The notes beneath the pieces are model-generated. The model made no database searches, was not told where the DNA came from, and was given only the letters and a program-made list of their open reading frames with translations. DNA of 64,000 bases from Berberis thunbergii (Eukaryota; Streptophyta; Magnoliopsida; Ranunculales; Berberidaceae): NCBI GenBank assembly GCA_003290165.1, contig QNQO01000220.1, positions 779,001-843,000 on the forward strand. The letters are read 5' to 3'. Both the position numbers and the translations under genes were made by a program. Below, one piece after another: positions 45,954 through 56,035 of the stretch (position 1 is its first letter; each line of letters begins with the position of its first letter).

Positions 45954-46455
45954 GTCTATGTCCATTTCTAGTTCCATGGTTTGCTACATCCGTACATTTT
46001 AACTCCAACATAAGCAGTTATTGTTGTTGTTTTATATTACTTAACTCTGTTTATAGGTGGTACAGATGCCCATTTTCAAGTGTACTCTAATGTTTGTCCA
46101 GGGGACTGGCTACTTCTGGGTTGGATAGCAGGAATCACTAGAAAAGTTGGTTACCTGGCTATGAATTCCATCACATTCCGAACCATGGATATGATCTTCC
46201 CAAGTGTTATCTTAGATCCAACCATTCCTGGCACCATTTAATATTCAACCAATTGCTTGATTTATTGAGAGTATATGTAAGCAATTCATTAAAATGTTCG
46301 ATTTCTAGGGAAGAACTAAAAACAAACTGGATCAGTAACTTACAGAAGGAAGAAGGAATTAGATGATTGGTAGTCTTACTAGCTCTGAGAACTCTATTTC
46401 AGTTTTTGTTCTCTATTACAGCTCATTTTTTGCAATTGTTAAATTGTTTATGCAG

Positions 46456-48810
46456 TCTGTAGCTTCTCATCCAGACACCCAGACACAGTTCCTCAGTGGT
46501 AAATTTTCTAATTATTTGCAATGTATAATGACATGTGAAGCTCGATTAATCAAAGCCAACCCTGAAAACATGTGATAGCTTCCTTTTACATATTAAAATG
46601 TTTCCTCGAAGGTAGATGGGGCGAGGGATCTAAAAAATACAAGAGCAAAGATAACTTTTATTTCCGTACATCCGAAACTATATTTTCTTGGCAAACCCTG
46701 ATGAATTCTTTGATTTACTTGTGAATCATGGTCAACCATTTGTTTTTGTTGATTTGATTGGAACACATTGGTATGAAGAACTGGATTGACATTTGATCTT
46801 TGCAGTCGGAATACCATCATATCTGTACCCATTCCTGGAAACAACAAGCAAGACAAAACCAGTGGAACATGTAAGACTAGCTAGTTTGGGTGTTATTGGT
46901 GCTCTTGTAAAGGTAATTTTTCCTTTTTTATTTTCTCAAAAAAGCTGTAGTGTACAATTGTGACATCTTTGCATGTATTAGATAAACTATCTTTCTGCTA
47001 TACTAGAATAAATTCATGGTGGTTTGTTTTCCGAATCTCTTTCTGTATCCTGAAGCTTCAGTGAATTTCTTTCCACATATAGTATAAATTTCTACCTGTT
47101 TGGCCTAAACGTATGTTACTTTAAAATATATCCTAAAGCTAAAGATGTTAGTATGATCATGTACCATTCATATGTGATTGCTACATTTTATTCTTTTCTA
47201 TCTCATGCTGAGAGATGTTGTTTTATGATTTCTAGTTTAATCTCATATTCTGAGATATTATGAGATGATTTGAAAAGAACCATATAGATTTCACAACAGA
47301 TTCCACGGATGGTGATCATATGCTTGATAGAAGTTGAATTTTTTTATTTTAGCAAACCAAGCGAGGGTTGAGGGGACCCTACCCCTATATTAGAAAGAAA
47401 GAAAGAAAGAACAAACAAACTGGCTTATCTTTTATTCCATTTGTGTAAAGTTTATGAAAATAAGTTTATAAGTTGTTGCAGGGTAGTGACTCAAAGGTGA
47501 TTAACATCCTTCTCTCATCAAAGATAATTCCACCGTGCTTGCATAGCATGGAGATAGGCGGTGATTTGTCCAAAACGGTAAATGATCTTTCTTCGAAATA
47601 TCCACTCTTGCAGTAGAATGTTGTTTAGTTGTTGATTGTCCTAAATGTTAGGTAGTTATAGATAAACCTTAAATTGAACCTTATGGAAATCGAACCTCTT
47701 TTTTATGTTTTAGTTTTGGAAAGTTTGCGCTTTACAACATATTCTATATTAGTTGTGTTTGGCTTATTGTACAATCTGTTACCGGAAATTGAACAATAAA
47801 AGTTATTTTTTTCAGACACACTATCTCGTCCTAGTTGAACCATATCAAGACCTAGTAAATAGTCTGTTTTACTAGAATGACTTCAGGTTTCTTTCAGAAA
47901 GACTTGCTATTTTGTAGCTTACAACATTACTGATCTCTCTTTTGATTATTCAGGTTGCCACCTTTATTGTTGAAAAGATTCTGTTGAATGATGTTGGGCT
48001 CGGCTATGTTAGTGCTACACCTGATCGGTATTTTGCATTAGTTTGTGTTCTCGGAAACATGTTTCAGTCTGTTGCTGAGAAACCCCTCTCGTCTGCTTAA
48101 ACATACAATCTGCTGCTATCATAGACTGTCAGACTTTTCTAGGTTGGTTATGCTGCAGTCTTGTTTATATTCTGGTCTTTTTGATATTGTATTTTTCGAA
48201 TTTGTCTATAAAGCATATATTGATACTGACATTAACTTCATTTTCCTTTATACAGGGCATGTAAGTACTTGGGGAAGTGTCTTCCTGAAATGTTCAGGGA
48301 TCCAAGCTTCATTAACTGTCTTGGTGTAAGTGCTTACTTCTTATAATTTATAGAACATTTTGTGGTTTTGTTTAGCAGTTACTGATATAATTATGCATAC
48401 ATGAAAAGAAAGTGGTCCTAGCTTCCTGTTTGCTATTAATCCATACTCCGATAGATATTGGAAAGTGGGGCGAAATTTCTCTGTACTTTATGGTGATTAC
48501 AGTTCAGTGAGGTCCTTTTTTTATGATCGTTTTCAAACTTGTGCCACATAAGAGCAATATCTATGAAGCATCTATTTCTACATGACCCAGTGGGGCATTA
48601 AGGCACTTGCTTTGAAACTTGTTGACTCTCTTTCCTCTGCTAATCCCGTTACAATTCCTCTGACTAGCATTCCTGACTTATCATCATCACTTGATGCCCA
48701 AGAGTGTTGTGGAATCCTCATTTAGTTGAAATGATTTCCTTATATTTTCCTTTTTTTTCCAGGATGATGCAGCAACAAAACAATGTCTACACCAATAGCT
48801 ATATAATGTG
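46456..48810 (+). pseudogene. CNOT9/CAF40-like (RCD1-like) gene, 3' half
   Basis: Exons: 46456-46498 (SVASHPDTQTQFLS), 46806-46912 ([30 protein letters not shown]), 47482-47577 (GSDSKVINILLSSKIIPPCL, GGDLSKT), 47954-48142 (VATFIVEKILLNDVGLGYVS, LGNMFQSVAEKP, then a 1-nt frameshift, RLLKHTICCYHRLSDFSR), 48256-48325 (ACKYLGKCLPEMFRDPSF), 48763 on (DDAATKQCLHQ, stop, LYNV). This is the armadillo-repeat subunit of the CCR4-NOT deadenylase complex. The N-terminal exons are missing; with the frameshift and stop it is a 5'-truncated pseudogene that kept its introns, so it was copied as DNA. Confidence 0.85.
47338..47420. repeat. Short dispersed repeat, copy 4 (SINE-like)
   Basis: TTTTTTATTTTAGCAAACC, AAGCGAGGGTTGAGGGGACC and CCCCTATATTAGAAAG, ending in (GAAA)n, in a CNOT9-like intron. 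Confidence 0.5.
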
Positions 48811-50120
48811 TCTAGTTGAAATTGAATGACTCCAGCGGATCATATGCTGCAGACAACCACAACTGTCAAAATTACTTTACAAGCTGCTGGTAATGTTGCA
48901 CAGGAAGAGCCTTTGTTTTCCCAGTTTTTGGTAAATAATAGCAGGATATGTTGGAACTTGTGTCCAATCTGCAACCCTATATGGTTTACTTAGCTGTCTT
49001 ATAACACATTCAATTGTGGAATCAGACTTACCTTTGGGATTTATTTATGCTCGTACTTTCGTGATTATTTAACATTTATTTCATTGTTATTTAAAAGTTG
49101 ATATGCGGAAACTTGTCCAGGAGCGAGGTAGTGTAATTTCTTAAATATGGATTAAAAGTTCTGAATTAAAGGTTCTATACATAAAGATTGTCCAAGTTTC
49201 AACTGACTGAATAAAACTTGCAACATTGACTAAAAACTCCATCTCCTTCACTCCTAGTTTTTAAAAGAAACATATGGAAAGGAGAATATGTGTAAAGCCA
49301 AAGAAAGAAATATATAGTATTAGGTACTCACTATGTAGGGCATCAAAAGGAAGGGATCCATGTAACTGAGACTTGGCTAGCTAGACCAGATCAACCATAG
49401 ACTTTTGAATCTCTCAGAAATAGATTTTTTTTTTTTTTTTTTTCAATAACTTCTATACTCCAAAAAATGGACCTGATTACAACTGCAAATGTTGAAGCCA
49501 CCTCTAATCATTAGGAACCAATCCCAAATTTCAGATTCAAGGCCAAAATATATTTTTGTAATCCATTAGAAAATATAGTTTGAGACTGAAAACTAATTAG
49601 ATCGGTCAAATTCAAGTATAGACCATAAAGAGTATAGAGACCGTAAAATAAGCATTTGGATTGAAACTTTATTTTTATTTGTTTTTTTCTTTCATTTTTA
49701 AGATTAAACCAGCATTTTTAGAGTTCCGATTCACCTAATTGGTCTCATATATCGAACCCAAAAGCAAGCTCCATAACCACCAAAATTGGAATCACCACCT
49801 GTCGGCCATAAATACAAAGAGATTTAGAGTATGGTATGGTCCTCCTCATAAAGGATATATATAAAGACTTTGCAACAAATCCTTAGCCTTTTAAATTATT
49901 TTTTCACTTTATGTTAGCCACCTGATACTTTATTTATTTAGTGAAGCATTTGGGATTAGTTCAAGACATTTTTAACATGCTTTTTTTTCTCCATATATAA
50001 TATATGACTTTTTTTTTTCCTGTTGTCTTAGCTTAACTTTTTTTTTTAATGTTTATTTATACTTAATTTGTGCTATGTACGGTGTTTAATTTCCTGATTA
50101 TTGGCTTTGAATATTTCTAC
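48811..50120. other. Non-coding DNA right of the gene-fragment array
   Basis: AT-rich, with a poly-T at about 49427-49442. I see no exon, no RNA gene and no convincing transposon terminus, so the right border of the captured block is undefined. Confidence 0.4.
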
Positions 50121-52245
50121 GTACACTATACTAAATTGACACCTTGTAACAACTAGGGGTGGCACGGTTCGGTTCGGTTCCAAATTTTGAGGAACCTAAC
50201 TCGAACCGTTTAAAATTTTATCGGTTCCGATTCGGTTCGGTTCCTCTATTTTGAACGTTGGAACCGAACCTAACTCGAACCGTTTACAACGGTTTGGTTC
50301 CTACGGTTCCAAGCGGTTCCTTGAAACAATATTTCTCATTTCATTAACAACCTATTGTACAGTCCTTACTTTAGATGACGCCCAATTTTTTCATGGAGAT
50401 TCTTATATATTTGTCATTAACTTCATAAATAAAGTATATAATACAATACAAGAGATCACCGCTTGACTTTGGGCATTTCTTAATGATGGACCACCAATTG
50501 AATAATAAGGCAGTTTGGTTTCTTTATTCATTCATGAATAGTATTTGGATAAGTACTTCTATAGTTCTATGCAAGTATCTAGATTCTTGGATGAGAATAA
50601 AGGACTCCCAGTCCCAGTTCCCAGATTCATCTTCTCTAAGATCAAAACCTCAGAAACAAAATAATATTATGAAAGAGATAAAAAAAAACAAAGTATATAA
50701 GCACGACACATTTATTGGATACTCATAACACAAGAGTAAGTACAAGAGCTATAATACAATACAAGAGATCATTATGAAGTTTCCCAACTGACAACTCTAA
50801 TTTCTCATCACAGAGATACATCATACCTACATAATAATCCATGTCACTCAGTTGATATAAATGCACTGTTGAAATACTTAAGTAGTGCACATTAAATTAT
50901 CATCACCTCTCATCAAAGCTGGTAGTGCCAGCAGAGTTGATGATGAAATAAACTCATCAAGGCAGAGTCTTTTACACCCAAGTTGTCCAAGGATATGTCC
51001 CCTACAATAACACATTTTTTTCTGAAATAAACTCATCAAAGCCTGTTCCAACTTCTTTTCTCAAAACTCGGAACAATTCCTTCTTCATCACCTGTAAAAG
51101 TTCAAATGTGGAGTTCGCCAAAACAATCATCTTAGGGTTTGCATGTGTTACTAACTTACTATTAAGCAAACAATAAAAAGATGATCTTCAGATTCTGCAT
51201 AAACACACAACACATAAGTAAAGAAAGTAAAGAATGTAACCTTATAGATTATTGAGTTGACGAGAGATCCTCCTGTGATCTAGATTGGGTAGTTCTGAAA
51301 TGGCAAATTGATTGAACTTGTGTAGTTCTGAAATGGTAAATCGATTGAACTTGTTCTTGTTCATCTCATTCACTCTGATCATCTCTCCTTCCTCTCGTCT
51401 CTCTTCTTCATTTTCTGATCTCAACAACAACAGTCGAGAGGGAGGGAAAGTGGAGAGATTATGCTCTGCGGGTGCGGCTGCTCTACGCCTCTTCACCTCT
51501 TCGAGTCTTCGTGGTCGTACGTACCCGTGGTTGCTCGCGAGATGCAGCCTGCTCTGCGGGCCTGCGGCTGCTCTTTGGTCTTTGCCTCTGCGCCATTTCT
51601 GCTGTTTGTCAAAGACTCAAAACAAAAACAAGTTAAACAACTCTTGTCTCTTTCTCTTCTTTTGTTTTCACAGTGAGGACGAGTGAGAGAGTGAGAGACT
51701 GAGGAGTGAGAACTGAGGAGACCCAGGGTTAGGGTTAGAAATAGAAAGTAAGAAGTAAAGTAAGTAGGGAATTTACTAATTTAGGGTTGGGTATATAAAT
51801 TCGGTTCCAAACGGATCGGAACCGAACCGTTTAAAAAAACAATTTGGAACCGGAACCGAACCGACTCGTTTAACATTTTTTAAATTCAGAACCGAACCGT
51901 TTGGAGTAAAACGGTCCGGTTCGGTTTGGATCCGCGGTTCCTCGACCCGTTTGCCCACCCCTAGTAAACAACTCTCAAAACAATATCACTTTTGAGTGTT
52001 ACAATTCACCAAACAATTTCAAGTCAAAACTAAATTTAGTCAAAAAATGAAAAACGGTAACAAAAAAAATGATATAATAAGTTGGATCACCATGAATAGT
52101 ATCACTATTATAACCATACTCTTTATGGTGATACAATTATTATATCATTTTGTTTATGAAAATGTGGTAAAATTGTTAGGTGAACTATTACACTTTAAAA
52201 ATAATATTATTTTAGGGTTGTTACAAATATATCAATTTAGTGTAC
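50121..52245. mobile_element. TIR MITE, split by a hAT insertion
   Basis: Joining 50121-50153 to 51972-52245 gives a MITE of about 300 bp. Its left arm (GTACACTATACTAAATTGAC, TTGTAACAACTCT, AGTGTTACAATTCACC) is mirrored on the right (GTACACTAAATTGAT, TTGTAACAACCCT, AGTGTAATAGTTCACC, read on the minus strand). The hAT element sits about 33 bp inside the left tip. Confidence 0.75.
50154..51963. mobile_element. Non-autonomous hAT element, nDart-like, 1.81 kb
   Basis: Ends TAGGGGTGGCACGG... and ...CCCACCCCTA, the tip type of Dart/nDart hAT elements. It is flanked by GTAACAAC (50146-50153) and GTAAACAAC (51964-51972), an 8-bp target duplication with one extra A. Sub-terminal GGTTCGGTTCGGTT / AACCGAACCG repeats are inverted between the ends. 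No transposase frame. Near 51660-51740, minus-strand text with TCTCACTCTC runs and AACCCTAACCCTAACCCTGG looks like a 5'-UTR left from an autonomous relative. A GC-rich stretch (51470-51600) has chance ORFs. Confidence 0.88.
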
Positions 52246-52778
52246 CGATAGTTTTGAGAATTTATGAAGGCTACTGTAGTATGAATCCTGATTACTCCAT
52301 AAGAACTTGGTCTGTGCTGAGCTATTTATCCAGTTAGACCGCTGAAAACATGCTGTATTTTATCATTTTGTCTCTCTGCTCTTAATATGAAACAATAAAA
52401 ATGAATGATTTTAATTTCCTGATTTCATATATGCAAAAAAAAAAAAAAAAAGGTTTATATTCACGGTTACTCATTTTGGAGCTTGAGTGATTTTTATAAA
52501 ACTTTACTAAAATCAATATTCAAATCCGAAGGCTTGGTATTTATCACTGGAACTCTTCATCAAAATTAACAACCTTGAAACCAAGTCTTCATCATTCAAA
52601 GCAAGAAAAAGAATGTATATATTGGGAGAAATCAATGGATACATATATATATACGTATATAGAAAGAGAAACATGTACATGATAAAATTACAAAACCGTT
52701 CTAATCTTTTTATGTACAAATGATAAACTCTATGAGGAATGAATACAGATAAAATTTTGTAGCTGCACCATTCAGGAA
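52246..52778. other. 3' flank of the MGNC gene
   Basis: Non-coding; contains an A-run at 52435-52452 and TA repeats near 52640. On the minus strand it would hold the 3' UTR of the neighbouring gene. Confidence 0.5.
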
Positions 52779-53165
52779 TCAATTCACCTCCGGAATACTT
52801 TGTAACGCCGGTTTCCATGACTTGTGATGTTGTCCATCATACTCATGATCGCTAACATGTATCAACTTAGTTAGGATTTGTTCGAGTCGCAATCCTTGTA
52901 TGTCCACACTTCCTATCAACTCCTCCAGTTGTTTCTTGGTGATCTTAATTTTCACCTCCGTCCCTACGGCTTCCACACTACTACTTATTCTATGTTTCTC
53001 TTGCAACAACTTGTCGTCTTCTTCTTCGACCTTGACGACATCCGATCTTGATCTTCTCCAACTCCTTCTAGTAGGTTCTATGGCCATATCCGGTAATGGT
53101 GAACCCCAATCGTCTCCGGCCCATATAGACGATGATGAGGATTGATGTTTAATGCAATTTCCCAT
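52779..53165 (-). CDS. Small MGNC-type plant protein, 128 residues
   Basis: A single open exon from ATG to stop with no damage. The start MGNCIKHQSSSS fits N-myristoylation at Gly2 (and possibly palmitoylation at Cys4), suggesting membrane attachment. The middle is basic and acidic (RRSWRRSRSDVVKVEEEDD), then a conserved-looking block VKIKITKKQLEELIGSVDIQ and LRLEQILTKLIHVSD, and a C-terminus SWKPALQSIPEV. I recall an uncharacterised plant family with the same order (MGNC, KIKITKKQLEELL, RSWRPALQSIPE), related in style to PADRE/DUF4228 proteins. Function unknown. A TATA box lies 112-120 bp upstream. The only gene here that looks functional. Confidence 0.88.
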   Translation of the reverse strand: MGNCIKHQSSSSSIWAGDDWGSPLPDMAIEPTRRSWRRSRSDVVKVEEEDDKLLQEKHRISSSVEAVGTEVKIKITKKQLEELIGSVDIQGLRLEQILTKLIHVSDHEYDGQHHKSWKPALQSIPEVN

Positions 53166-53276
53166 TGTTTTGCCTTCTTGCTATGGTATGCTAGCTTTTG
53201 GTTTTATGTTTTGAACTCGATCTCTTTGAATTTGAATATATGTTTGGGTGAAAGTGAGGAATGTTAAAACGTGTAG

Positions 53277-53285
53277 CTTATATAG
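53277..53285 (-). promoter_or_regulatory. TATA box of the MGNC gene
   Basis: Minus strand CTATATAAG, with CT-rich sequence upstream (53285-53380); transcription would start near 53250 and leave a 5' UTR of about 85 nt. Confidence 0.65.
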
Positions 53286-54055
53286 AGAAGAAAAGAGAGA
53301 GTTGATGAGTTGTGGGGTTTTGTGCTTGTTCTAGGAAATTGGCTAAAAAGAGAGAGGGAGGGAGGGAGGAGGGGTTCAAAGCTATCCAGATGCCACCTAG
53401 GATGGGGGTGGGATGTGGGGCTCGTGTGATCATGCATGTTCTTGGACGGCTTCAAGCCGATACTTGATGAGGGTTTTGTGGGTTCACTAATTAGCAGCTA
53501 CATCTTTTTATTAGTTTCGGCTTAATTTGATTAATATCATATCTTAGTTAGGGTAAGTTGTCCTTTTTTTTTTTTTTTTTTTTTTTAATTTGTCGTTTTC
53601 TTTGAGCGAGCCATATATTAAGGGTGGAAAAGAAAACTAGATTTTTATCTTCATTTCTTCAGGTACTAAAATCTAGATTCTGGAGTGTTGAATCAATCAT
53701 TTTGGTAACTATGCAGGATACTTTTAGGCAAATTGAAGGAGATAATGTAATGAATGTACTTGTTTTATTGGATTTTATAGTATGCATGGTTTATGAAAAT
53801 AATAAAGATACAATTCCAGCATTATTCTTGATAAATATTTAACATGTTTTGAATCAATTATGAGCAAAACCAAGTTTTTGTAGGACATTTCAGAATACGA
53901 ATTTTTTTATGGTGATATTTCAGATCAAATATGTGAATACGAATTTTTATGGTGATATTTCATATCAAATATGTGAGGAATTTTATGTAGGACATGGAAG
54001 GTGGAGGGAATTTGAAGTTGATTGATATCCATTTTGCCAAAATGTTCGAAAATGG
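53286..54055. other. Promoter-side intergenic DNA
   Basis: Upstream region of the MGNC gene, with a GAGGGAGG run (53350-53375) and a poly-T at 53561-53586. No other gene seen. Confidence 0.5.
53895..53977. repeat. Tandem duplication, 42-bp unit
   Basis: Two copies of a unit containing ATACGAATTTTT, TGGTGATATTTCA and ATCAAATATGTGA. Confidence 0.85.
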
Positions 54056-55243
54056 TTAAATTAGAATATGTAGCGTTTGTCGTTAACATAGCCTAGCCTA
54101 AGTTCAAAATTGATTCACCTTTAAAAGAAGAAAGTAAAGTTAGAATAGAAAAGTCAAAATGACTCTATTTTGTATATGATGTTTTAAGTTTCATGTTTCT
54201 ACAAAGTTAAATAGAAATTAGCTTATATAAGTTTGTATTTAGTTAAGGAATAAAAAAAATATTATAATACAATTTTCGAAATATTTTCTTTATATAATAT
54301 CAGAGCAACTTTTTTTGGTAACCTAAGACTTCGAGGATTCAAGCTCTTCGCCGCATCTGACGACTACGTTAGACGCAAGAGGCGGAAAATGGATGACAAC
54401 AACATAAACATCTTCAACAACAAGTTCACCCTCAATCACCAACCAATACACGCTGGAGGACAGCAAACGACCCCCGCTTTCTGTTCAACAGGGCCACCTT
54501 CCGAATCTACTCAACAAACTCTCGAGAAACAAGATACAAAGAGAGAACACCATGCCAAGAATCCCTCTCTTCAACCAACTAACAGACACCGTCTTCTATG
54601 ACACATACTAGCCTTCAACCACGCCTTCCATGTTTAATTAAGAAATCTCTCAAACAAAACCCAATTAGTTAGCTCAAGTTGAAACAACAACAACTTCACG
54701 AACCCAGATCCTCGACCTTGATGCCAATCAGCAAGCGCAAGGAAAAAGTACAAAAAATACCAACACCAATGCTGAGCAATACCAGTACCACCGCTAAGCA
54801 ATACCAACATTTGTATTGAGAATTTCTTTCAGTTTTCGCATTGTTGGAGAGTCATACCGACAATTCGAATCGAACCATTAGCCAATCACTCGACAATCAT
54901 GATTTCTTCATACCAAAATTGAAGAGTCATGATCATTCAAATCGAACCATTAGTCGTTCACTCGACAACATGATTTCTTCATACTAGAATTTTATTCAGA
55001 AGCATCCATAGTTATCCAAAATTCGACAATCATACTGACTTGAGTTAAATCATTAGCAACTTCACTCGACAGTCATAATTTTTTCATCAAATTAGACTTC
55101 AAAGTTTCTTCTAAGCTGCACATTTTGTATATGTCTACATATCCAGCGTGCGAGAGTGTGTGAAGTTAACTTATATAAGTTTTTATTTAATTAAACAATA
55201 AAAAAAAGTACAATAATATAATTTTCTTAATACTTTCTTTACA
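54056..55243 (+). mobile_element. Small copia/TRIM-like retroelement
   Basis: 5' LTR at about 54056-54294, same family as 38487-38754 (shared TTAGAATATG, ATTGATTC.CCT, AGTTTCATGTTTC, AATATTTTCTTTA). It is followed by TAATATCAGAGC (54295-54306), an initiator-Met-tRNA site with two changed bases. A gag-like start MDDNNINIFNNKFTLNHQPI (54389) gives a 70-residue frame only. A partial 3' LTR at 55128-55243 repeats TTAACTTATATAAG...CTTTACA. Non-autonomous or decayed; no matching target duplication. Confidence 0.65.
54850..55075. repeat. Tandem repeats inside the TRIM-like element
   Basis: Two to three units of about 75-80 bp with AATCGAACCATTAG, CACTCGACAA and CATGATTTCTTCATAC. Confidence 0.7.
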
Positions 55244-55860
55244 AAAGTAAAACTTATACTTTGGAGTAGAAATTGAATTCCTCCGAAATTGAGTGGGTTG
55301 TTATGGAATTAGCGAAGCCATATAAAGTGGGGAAAAGAGAAGCAGTCGAGACGAGTGGAGTGGGAAAGAAGAAAAGAAGGTGGTGTGAAAGTGGTTGGAG
55401 ATGGAATCAGAGGTGAAGTGTGAACACGGAAACACCAAGGGAATCTTGACTAAATCTGTCTACATCAATAGGTAGATAAATGGGTTGAAGTTGAAGTGAA
55501 GCTTTCTTGCAACAATTCACGTGAGAGAGAGGGGAGCAGACGAGACGAGAGGTTGCTTTCACTTTCACTTTCACTTCCAAAATACAATAATAAATTAATA
55601 ATCAATCATCTCATCTCTTCTCTTCTCGTCTCCTCTCTGCTACTGCTGCTCTCCCACTCGGTTCACGTAGAGAGAGTAGAGAAAGAGAGAGTAAAGAGGT
55701 TGGTAGCTAGTAGGTGAGTTTATTGGTTCCTGGTAACACTCCACGCGTCATCCACCTATATGTTCCTTGTGATCCTCCAGGTGTCAGCTAACTCATGTTA
55801 CCTCCACCATTCACTTTCTCCGTGCACCAAACTTGTACGTTATTCACCGCCAATTACACT
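55244..55860. other. CT/GA-rich region with G-box-like site
   Basis: Contains TCACGTGAG at 55518-55526 and pyrimidine-rich runs (TTTCACTTTCACTTTCACTT; CATCTCTTCTCTTCTCG). It resembles a plant promoter/5' UTR, but no coding sequence follows on either strand that I can defend. Confidence 0.35.
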
Positions 55861-56035
55861 ATGCTCTCTGTCAGATCTGATCTGCTCTCTGTTAGATCTG
55901 ATCCAGATCGATAAATTTTAAAAAAATAGATTTTTTTAAAAAAAATATTTTGAAATTCATCAATTTGAACCGTTGGATTAGATCCGACAGCTCAGATCTA
56001 TGCACAGGAGCCTCCCCAAATCCCTGCTCTGTCCA
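55860..56035. repeat. Dispersed repeat, inverted relative of 39456-39565
   Basis: AACCGTTGGATTAGATCCGA, CAGCTCAGATCTATGCACAG and GAGCCTCCCC are the reverse-strand equivalents of the phrases at 39470-39560. A local doublet of CTCTCTGTCAGATCTGAT lies at the left. Confidence 0.6.

Noticed and set aside
46020..46240. Further exon of the release factor or CNOT9-like gene
   Set aside because: Translation in all frames gives no match to the expected family sequence; left unassigned.
51242..51686. Open frames of 71-124 codons inside the hAT element
   Set aside because: Overlapping on both strands, no recognisable domain; they fall in a GC-rich part of a non-autonomous element.
52000..52340. 113-codon ORF MLQFTKQFQVKT as a membrane protein gene
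   Set aside because: It runs through the right arm of a MITE and is AT-rich; no family resemblance.
55380..55480. Start of a host gene (ATG at 55399 reading MESEVKCEHGNT)
   Set aside because: Only 23 codons before a splice-like or stop region, no matching downstream exon found.
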